DNA of 54,979 nt, taken from the NCBI GenBank assembly GCA_021796335.1, contig JAJYHZ010000003.1, forward strand, positions 1 through 54,979, written 5' to 3'. The notes beneath the pieces are model-generated. The model did not search any database and had not been told where the DNA came from. It saw only the letters and a program-made list of their open reading frames with translations. Both the position numbers and the translations under genes were made by a program. Shown in pieces: positions 48,735 through 54,979 of the stretch. The number at the start of each line of letters is the position of its first letter. Positions within the stretch are counted from its first letter, which is position 1. The stretch comes from a bacterium. Its GTDB lineage: Bacteria > Patescibacteriota > Minisyncoccia > UBA6257 > UBA9933.

Positions 48735-49715
48735 CTAATCTAAAAAAGATTTTATGAGATTTATCGCCTTATCTGGGCTTTCAACCCAATAGATTTTTTT
48801 ATTCCTTTTAAACCAGGTCATCTGGCGTTTGGCGTATTTCTCACTTTCTTTTTGAATTAAGGCAATCATTTCCTGTTTGGAAATGAGGCCGCGCAAGTAG
48901 CGGGAGATAAAACGGTATTCCAGCCCGAAATCATCCAAACGTTTCCAGCTTATTCCATAGGAAGCAGAAGGCCTTCCTTCGGGGTTTAATGCTTTTCCAT
49001 TATGCAAATTTTCCACCTCTTTAATCATCCCTTGCTTGAGGCGTTTTTTAAGGCGTTTAAAAATCAATTTTCCCGATTCTTCTTTAGATTTTTTTATCCC
49101 TATTATAAGCGTGTTATGGAGTTCGCTATCAGTACTGATAGCGAACGGGATCGGTCTCTTTGTGGTTATCACTATTTCCAAGGCGCGGATAAGACGGCGG
49201 CGGTTATGTGAATCGATATTTCGGCTGCGCACAGGATCAATCTTTTCCAGTTTTGTAAAAAGTTCTTCGGCTGATAATTTTTCCAGTTTCTTGCGAAGCT
49301 TGAGTTGGGGAGGGACTTGGGGGAATCGCGAGCCATAGATAATCGAATCGATATACAATCCGGTGCCGCCGCAAATTATCGGAATTTTGTTTTTTTTCGA
49401 TATTTTTTCAATGGCCTTGTTCGCGAGCTTTTGATATTGGGCAACGGTGAATGTTCTTTTCGGATTTGCGACATCTAAAAGATAATGAGGAATGCCTTTA
49501 TAGAAATAACTGTTAGCTGTTAGTTCATAGTTTTTAGGGGGAAATTTGTCGCGGGGGATTTTACCAGCGCCCAAGTCCAGTCCGCGATAAACTTGGCGGG
49601 AATCGGCCGAAATAATTTCTCCGTTGAATTTTTTTGCTATTTCCACGGCGAGATCGGATTTTCCTGACGCGGTCGGGCCGAGGATTACGATAACTTTTTG
49701 TTTATTTTTAGTCAT
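48735..49715 (-). CDS. miaA: tRNA dimethylallyltransferase
   Basis: VILGPTASGKSDLAVEIAKKFNGEIISADSRQVYRGLDLGAGK. Confidence 0.95.
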   Translation of the reverse strand: MTKNKQKVIVILGPTASGKSDLAVEIAKKFNGEIISADSRQVYRGLDLGAGKIPRDKFPPKNYELTANSYFYKGIPHYLLDVANPKRTFTVAQYQKLANKAIEKISKKNKIPIICGGTGLYIDSIIYGSRFPQVPPQLKLRKKLEKLSAEELFTKLEKIDPVRSRNIDSHNRRRLIRALEIVITTKRPIPFAISTDSELHNTLIIGIKKSKEESGKLIFKRLKKRLKQGMIKEVENLHNGKALNPEGRPSASYGISWKRLDDFGLEYRFISRYLRGLISKQEMIALIQKESEKYAKRQMTWFKRNKKIYWVESPDKAINLIKSFLD

Positions 49716-49759
49716 TTTTATTTTATTATTTTAACAGCAATTTTATCTTTTCTAAAAGG

Positions 49760-49938
49760 TCTCGGGCAGGAAAACAGCTTGTTGATATAAGCGCAATTAC
49801 GCGCTTATGTAGAGCTATCCCTATGATGCGCTTCGGGCGCGCCTGAGGGTGCCCCCTATACGATTTTCTATTAAAGAAAGCGCGGAGGGTTTATTACCTA
49901 TCTGCCCCAAAAAAGGGCTCGCAAAGCGAGCCCTTTTT
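49760..49938 (+). ncRNA. Structured RNA candidate A, terminator-bounded
   Basis: Closing stem GGGCAG(49764)/CTGCCC(49902); hairpin ATAAGCGC/GCGCTTAT; hairpin GCGC-ttcgg-GCGC; terminator GGGCTCGCaaaGCGAGCCCTTTTT. Confidence 0.45.
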
Positions 49939-50040
49939 AATTTTTACTCACACACCAAATGTCCCGAGTGTAAGCTGCGGGGAGTACTTCACATTTTGAA
50001 ATTTTTAAAAAAATTTATACAATAAAATCAGCAAGGGCAA

Positions 50041-50281
50041 GGTGGCATATGAAAATATCCGGTACTGCTAAAGTAGTGCGGCCGCAGCCGGATGTTGGCT
50101 TGAGCGGATTACGCCCCCTTTCTAATTCCACTCAAAAGCCCGGTAATGCTCCGGGGTATGCCACCGTCATTTTAAAATAATATTTTCAGAGAGGAGGTGT
50201 ATTAAAACCAAAGATCCTCTTAATCGGAGAGCGGATATGACTCTTGGAGAAATCAAAGGGGGCTGAAAGCCCTCTTTTTAT
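50041..50281 (+). ncRNA. Structured RNA candidate B with a 9-codon ORF and terminator
   Basis: Closing stem GGTGGCATA/TATGCCACC (50041/50157); internal stems ATCCGG/CCGGAT, TTGAG/CTCAA, CCCGG/CCGGG; AGAGGAGGTG at 50189-50198; ORF MTLGEIKGG* 50237-50266; terminator AGGGGGCTgaaAGCCCTCTTTTT. Confidence 0.5.
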
Positions 50282-50364
50282 CGTATAAATTTTTATGATA
50301 TTTTTTAATAAATTTATTAAAATTTTAAAAATAAATAACAAAAATTTTAAAACAAAACAACCTT

Positions 50365-51078
50365 TTAGATTTTAATATTTTTTGTAAAACTATTTCGATG
50401 GATTTTTGAGAGTCCGTATTTTTTTAAAGCGGCAAAGTGTTTTTTAGTGCCGTATCCTTTGTGCTCGTTAAACCCATATTGCGGGAATTTTTTATGGAGC
50501 AGCGCCATTTTTTTGTCGCGATAAACTTTGGCAATAATGGAAGCCAAAGAAATTTCCGGAATTAATTCGTCGCCTTTAATTATGGTTTTGGACATAACTC
50601 TTTTATTTAAATTTTTGATTTTTTTTGAATCTAGATAAAGTTCGCCGTCAAGATAAATATTGTAAGATTGCGGGATTAGATAATCAGAAGATTCTGAATT
50701 CTGAATTTTCAATTTTTCAATCAGCCTGATCGCGGCGCGAGTGGCCGCTAGGTTGGCGGATTTGGAAATATTCGTCTTATCAATTGTTTTGGGATAGACG
50801 GATGCGATCGTGTGCGGAATCTTGTTCTTTTTTACGAAATCAGCCCATTTTTCCCGCTGTCTGGCAGTTAACCTTTTCGAGTCTCGCAGAGGAATATAAT
50901 TACCATTATCCCTTTTTTGAAAAGGGATAATGGATTTAAGATCGGCCGGAATAATGGCTGCGCAGGCAACAACGGGACCGGCTAAGGGGCCGCGGCCGAC
51001 TTCGTCTATTCCGATTATCCACGCATCAGAGTGTTTTGAGTGTAAATTAAGGAAACGCTTCGCTGTTTTTTTAGCCAT
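50365..51078 (-). CDS. rnhB: Ribonuclease HII
   Basis: IIGIDEVGRGPLAGPVVACA...RDSKRLTARQREK...DELIPEISLASIIAKVYRD. Confidence 0.93.
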   Translation of the reverse strand: MAKKTAKRFLNLHSKHSDAWIIGIDEVGRGPLAGPVVACAAIIPADLKSIIPFQKRDNGNYIPLRDSKRLTARQREKWADFVKKNKIPHTIASVYPKTIDKTNISKSANLAATRAAIRLIEKLKIQNSESSDYLIPQSYNIYLDGELYLDSKKIKNLNKRVMSKTIIKGDELIPEISLASIIAKVYRDKKMALLHKKFPQYGFNEHKGYGTKKHFAALKKYGLSKIHRNSFTKNIKI

Positions 51079-51142
51079 ATTCTTATTATAAAAATTTAAG
51101 CGGAATTATTGAATATTTGAGTTTTATTGCTAAAATTAACCC

Positions 51143-53302
51143 ATGGGCAGAAAGAAAAAGAAAAAGAAGAGCGGGAAAACGGAAACAAAGAACAAAAGAC
51201 AGGAATTAAAAAAAGAGAAAAATTCGGATTTTTTAAACGAACTCAGGCTTCATCCGGAAACCGTAAAAAGCATTTGGGCGGTTATTTTTTTCGGCATTGC
51301 GGTTTTGTCTTTGTTGGCTGATTTTCAAAATGCCGGACCTGTTGGAAATTTCTTTTATGCGATTTTTGGCAAATTGCTGGGTGTTTGGGGTTATTTTCTT
51401 CTGCCGCTTATTTTTTTGGTGATGGGAATCGTATTTCTGACTTCGGAACGCAAGAAAATTTATGGAATTACTTTTTTAGGCGCGGGACTTTTTATACTTT
51501 CCGGTTTGGGATTTATAAATATCGTTTTCAGCGGGAACAAGGCCGGCTGGATCGGAAATATCGTCGGATCAATTCAGAATTTATTCGGATTTTCGGCGGC
51601 TTTGGTTATTATTTCAGTTCTGATAATAATCTCGTTTTTAATAACGCTTAACTTACCTATTAAGCTTAGTTCTTCTTTTGAAAAAGAGAATGCTTCTGAA
51701 GAAGAGATCGGAATTCCGGAAGACGAAGAAACGAAAAATCCGGAAGAAAACCGGTCCGAACAGGAAGAAAGGGTGGAGGCTGAACCCGAAGAAAAAGATC
51801 TGAAAACAAAAATCGTTGAGGCGATTCCCGCACCGATTAAGCCGAGAAAAATAAAAAGCGAAAAACTGGGAGATTATGTTTTTCCGCCTTTGGATTTATT
51901 GAAATCTTCCGTGGAAAAACCAACTTCGGGAGATTTGCGAGCTAATGCCAATATAATCAAAAGAACCTTGGAAAGTTTCGGAATTATGGTGGAAATGGGC
52001 GAGATAAATATCGGTCCGAAAGTTACGCGATATACGTTAAAGCCGGCGGAAGGAGTAAAACTTTCAAGAATTACCGCGCTTTCGCAGGATTTGGCTTTGG
52101 CTTTGGCGGCTCATCCGATTAGAATCGAGGCGCCGATTCCGGGAAAATCTTTAGTAGGAATAGAAGTGCCGAATAAGGCGGCGGCGTTAGTGCGTCTGGG
52201 GAGTTTGATTCATTATCCGGAATTCGAAAGCGCGGGATTATTGGCTTTTGTTTTGGGACGGGATGTAACCGGTGAGCCGATTTTTACCGACATCCAAAAA
52301 ATGCCGCACTTGCTGGTGGCCGGAAGCACGGGTTCGGGGAAGTCTGTGACCATTCATTCGGTTATTCTTTCTTTGCTTTATAAAAATTCTCCGAAGACCT
52401 TGAAGTTGATAATGATCGATCCGAAAAAAGTAGAGCTATCAATTTACGAGAGAATTCCGCATCTGATCGCGCCGGTAGTTACAGAGGCGAAAAAATCTCT
52501 GGGGGTATTTAAATGGGCCATCAACGAGATGGAGCGAAGATATGAAATGTTTTTGAAGGCCGGGTCGCGAGACATAGTAAGCTATAACAAAAAAAATCCG
52601 GAAGACTCCTTGCCGTTTATCGTTATTGTCGTCGATGAATTGGCGGATTTAATGAGTACTTACGGCAGGGAGGTGGAGGGATCAATCGTCCGGCTTGCGC
52701 AGATGGCGCGCGCAACGGGAATCCATTTGATTCTTTCGACTCAAAGGCCTTCCGTTGAAGTTATCACTGGTTTAATAAAAGCGAACATCACTTCGAGAAT
52801 CGCTTTACAGGTGGCAAGTCAAGTGGATTCGCGAACTATCATCGACTCAAGCGGCGCTGAAAAACTTTTGGGCGGCGGCGATATGCTTTTTATTTCCTCA
52901 CAATTATCCAAGCCGAAAAGAATTCAGGGCGCCTTTGTTTCCGAAGACGAAATTTATAAAGTGGCCGATTTTATCCGTACCAAAAATCAGGGAATTATTG
53001 CCGAAGATGAAGAGGTGCCGACTTTCGACAATGGCAACGGGAAAAAAGAGAACGGGGAAAAGGCGGGAGACGTATTCGATGAATTCGCGGGAGGAGATGA
53101 CGATGATGAGTTGTTGCCGCAAGCTGTTGACGTGGTTATTCAGGCCGGAAAAGCTTCCGCTTCTTTGCTACAAAGACGGTTGAAAGTGGGTTATGCGCGG
53201 GCGGCGCGTTTGTTGGATATTATGGAAGAGCAGGGTATCATTGGTCCGGCCGATGGTGCCAAACCTCGTGAAGTATATGATACAATGGGGAAAAGGATAT
53301 AG
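51143..53302 (+). CDS. ftsK: DNA translocase FtsK
   Basis: 719 aa; N-terminal TM helices; HLLVAGSTGSGKSVTIHSVI; VVDELADLM; C-terminal winged helix KASASLLQRRLKVGYARAARLLDIMEEQGIIGPADGAKPREVY. Confidence 0.95.
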   Translation: MGRKKKKKKSGKTETKNKRQELKKEKNSDFLNELRLHPETVKSIWAVIFFGIAVLSLLADFQNAGPVGNFFYAIFGKLLGVWGYFLLPLIFLVMGIVFLTSERKKIYGITFLGAGLFILSGLGFINIVFSGNKAGWIGNIVGSIQNLFGFSAALVIISVLIIISFLITLNLPIKLSSSFEKENASEEEIGIPEDEETKNPEENRSEQEERVEAEPEEKDLKTKIVEAIPAPIKPRKIKSEKLGDYVFPPLDLLKSSVEKPTSGDLRANANIIKRTLESFGIMVEMGEINIGPKVTRYTLKPAEGVKLSRITALSQDLALALAAHPIRIEAPIPGKSLVGIEVPNKAAALVRLGSLIHYPEFESAGLLAFVLGRDVTGEPIFTDIQKMPHLLVAGSTGSGKSVTIHSVILSLLYKNSPKTLKLIMIDPKKVELSIYERIPHLIAPVVTEAKKSLGVFKWAINEMERRYEMFLKAGSRDIVSYNKKNPEDSLPFIVIVVDELADLMSTYGREVEGSIVRLAQMARATGIHLILSTQRPSVEVITGLIKANITSRIALQVASQVDSRTIIDSSGAEKLLGGGDMLFISSQLSKPKRIQGAFVSEDEIYKVADFIRTKNQGIIAEDEEVPTFDNGNGKKENGEKAGDVFDEFAGGDDDDELLPQAVDVVIQAGKASASLLQRRLKVGYARAARLLDIMEEQGIIGPADGAKPREVYDTMGKRI

Positions 53303-53398
53303 ATTTTCACGAATAGAAACTAATGAATGCGAATTACGAATTTTAAAAATTATTCGTGATTTGTGGAAATCATTGATTAATTAGTGCAAATTAATTTT

Positions 53399-54040
53399 AT
53401 GAGAAAGGAAGAACTAATTTCAATTAAAGACATTTTAAACGAGGCTTTTGGAAGAAAGAATATCGGCTTGGAAAAATTAGCCGAACTTACGGATATTCCA
53501 GAGCGTTATTTGGCCGCGCTTTATCAGGGTGATTACTACAATTTGCCGGCGCAGCCTTACGTACACGGTTATTTAATGAAAATCGGGGAAGTTTTGGGAA
53601 TCGACGCCGACGGACTTTGGCAGATATACAAAAAAAATTTGGCGCTGAAAACTTCGGGGGGAACGGATAAATTGCCTTATAACAGGTTTGCTTTTAAAAA
53701 GATCAGCAAAAAAAAGATTGTAACGGCGGTTTTAATCCTGGCGATATTGGGATTTTTTGCGATAAATATCGGAAGATTTTTGGGAATTCCTTCCATTAAC
53801 ATAACCAGCCCGAGTTTGGACGGCACAATCGTAAACAACTCAAACATGGATTTAACGGGGAAAATAAATCCGAAAGATAAACTGACTATCAACGGTGAAG
53901 ATGTTCCGGTTGACGGCAACGGGGATTTCGATTACCAATTTTTGTTGCAGCCCGGACCGAATTCTATCGAATTCAAGGTAAAACGATTGCTGGGTAAGAC
54001 AACGACCGTAACAAGGCAGGTGATTTATCAAGCGCAATAA
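53399..54040 (+). CDS. RodZ-like membrane HTH protein
   Basis: N-terminal HTH (EAFGRKNIGLEKLAELTDIPERYLAALYQGDYYNLPAQPYVHGYLMKIGEVLGID), TM, C-terminal Ig-like region. Confidence 0.8.
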   Translation: MRKEELISIKDILNEAFGRKNIGLEKLAELTDIPERYLAALYQGDYYNLPAQPYVHGYLMKIGEVLGIDADGLWQIYKKNLALKTSGGTDKLPYNRFAFKKISKKKIVTAVLILAILGFFAINIGRFLGIPSINITSPSLDGTIVNNSNMDLTGKINPKDKLTINGEDVPVDGNGDFDYQFLLQPGPNSIEFKVKRLLGKTTTVTRQVIYQAQ

Positions 54041-54122
54041 TAAAATATGGGATTTAAAACTTAAAATTTGGGAAGAATATTTAAAATCAAAAAATAAAAT
54101 CATATAATAAACAAAACAGATT

Positions 54123-54173
54123 AAGACAAGGAGATATGAAATAGAGGACCCCAACTTCCTATTTCTCGGTCTT
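54123..54173 (+). promoter_or_regulatory. recA leader hairpin containing SD-like AAGGAG and minimal ORF ATG-AAA-TAG
   Basis: AAGAC aaggagatat GAAATAG aggaccccaactt CCTATTTC tcg GTCTT; MK* at 54136-54144. Confidence 0.5.
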
Positions 54174-54186
54174 AAATCATTTAATT

Positions 54187-54979
54187 ATGGCGAAAAAAGA
54201 AACAAAAGAATCAGTAAAGGATTTAAAAAATAAGGATATTGATTCTTTGTTAGAAAGCTTGCAGGAGAAATTTGGAGAAGGATCCATAATGAAACTGGGT
54301 GAAGTGAAAAGAGTGAACGTGGATGCCATTCCTTCCGGGTCATTTTCCTTGGATTTGGCTTTGGGAGTGGGAGGATTTCCCAAGGGGAGAATTATTGAAA
54401 TATTCGGACCGGAAAGTTCCGGAAAAACCACTTTAGCGCTGCATGCGGTGGCTGAGGCGCAAAAAAAAGGAGGAAAAGCCGCTTTCATAGACGCGGAGCA
54501 CGCTATGGATCCCGATTACGCGAAAAGGCTGGGAGTAAAAATAAACGATCTTTTGATTTCCCAGCCTGATAGCGGAGAAGAGGCGTTGAATATTTTAGAG
54601 AGTTTAGTTAAGTCGGGAATTATAGATATTATAATTGTTGATTCGGTGGCGGCGCTTACTCCGCGAGCGGAAATCGAGGGAGAAATTGGCGATCAGCATA
54701 TCGGAAGGCAGGCGCGTTTAATGTCTCAGGCTCTTCGTAAAATTACATCGATAATAGATAAATCGAATTGCACGGTTATTTTTATAAATCAAATAAGAAT
54801 GAAAATAGGAATAATGTTCGGAAATCCGGAAACCACTCCCGGAGGTCTTGCCCTAAAATTTGCCGCGTCCGTAAGGCTTGATATCAGAAGAATCGCCCAA
54901 ATAAAGAAGGGAGAGGAAGTGGTCGGCAATCGAGTCAGAGTAAAGGTGGTAAAAAACAAAGTGGCGCCGCCGTTCAAAG
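54187..54979 (+). CDS. recA: Recombinase A (3' end outside window)
   Basis: [51 protein letters not shown]...[22 protein letters not shown]; open to the window end. Confidence 0.97.
   Translation, partial: MAKKETKESVKDLKNKDIDSLLESLQEKFGEGSIMKLGEVKRVNVDAIPSGSFSLDLALGVGGFPKGRIIEIFGPESSGKTTLALHAVAEAQKKGGKAAFIDAEHAMDPDYAKRLGVKINDLLISQPDSGEEALNILESLVKSGIIDIIIVDSVAALTPRAEIEGEIGDQHIGRQARLMSQALRKITSIIDKSNCTVIFINQIRMKIGIMFGNPETTPGGLALKFAASVRLDIRRIAQIKKGEEVVGNRVRVKVVKNKVAPPFK

Noticed and set aside
49760-50281. RNase P RNA or SRP RNA
   Set aside because: Neither the RNase P conserved regions (GAGGAAAGUCC, ACAGAA) nor the SRP GGAAGGAAGCAGCC-type loop could be found on either strand.

Overview
This is a 55-kb stretch of an AT-rich bacterial genome. 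Gene content and small-genome style suggest Candidate Phyla Radiation/Patescibacteria (Parcubacteria-like); this is inferred, no search was run. Most of it is core: gpmI; an infA-rpmJ-rpsM-rpsK-rpsD-rpoA-rplQ-tuf-rpsJ block; rplT-rpmI-infC; ssrA-smpB; argS, hisS, pth, lepB, rpsU, ychF, fba, rplY, prfA, rpmE; an unlinked 16S rRNA gene; a type IV pilus operon; tRNA-Gly-gatB; miaA, rnhB, ftsK, rodZ-like and recA (cut by the window end). The most notable observations are: (1) the 16S rRNA 3' tail reads GGATCAATTAAAC and lacks the anti-Shine-Dalgarno CCUCC, and the core genes lack SD motifs, yet a few small loci carry near-perfect SD motifs; (2) a compensatory U505-A526 swap in the 16S 530-loop pseudoknot; (3) RpoA without the alpha-CTD; (4) a class-I release factor (RF1 type) lacking domain 1; (5) a 1215-aa pseudopilin-like protein with a complete seven-repeat RCC1 propeller inserted; (6) several terminator-bounded structured RNA candidates (22.45-22.69 kb, 49.76-49.94 kb, 50.04-50.28 kb) and a recA leader holding a two-codon ORF (ATG AAA TAG) inside a hairpin; (7) a degenerate duplicate of the tmRNA 3' end; (8) an HD-domain gene and a NUDIX gene broken by in-frame stops. 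No CRISPR array, transposase or phage module was seen.
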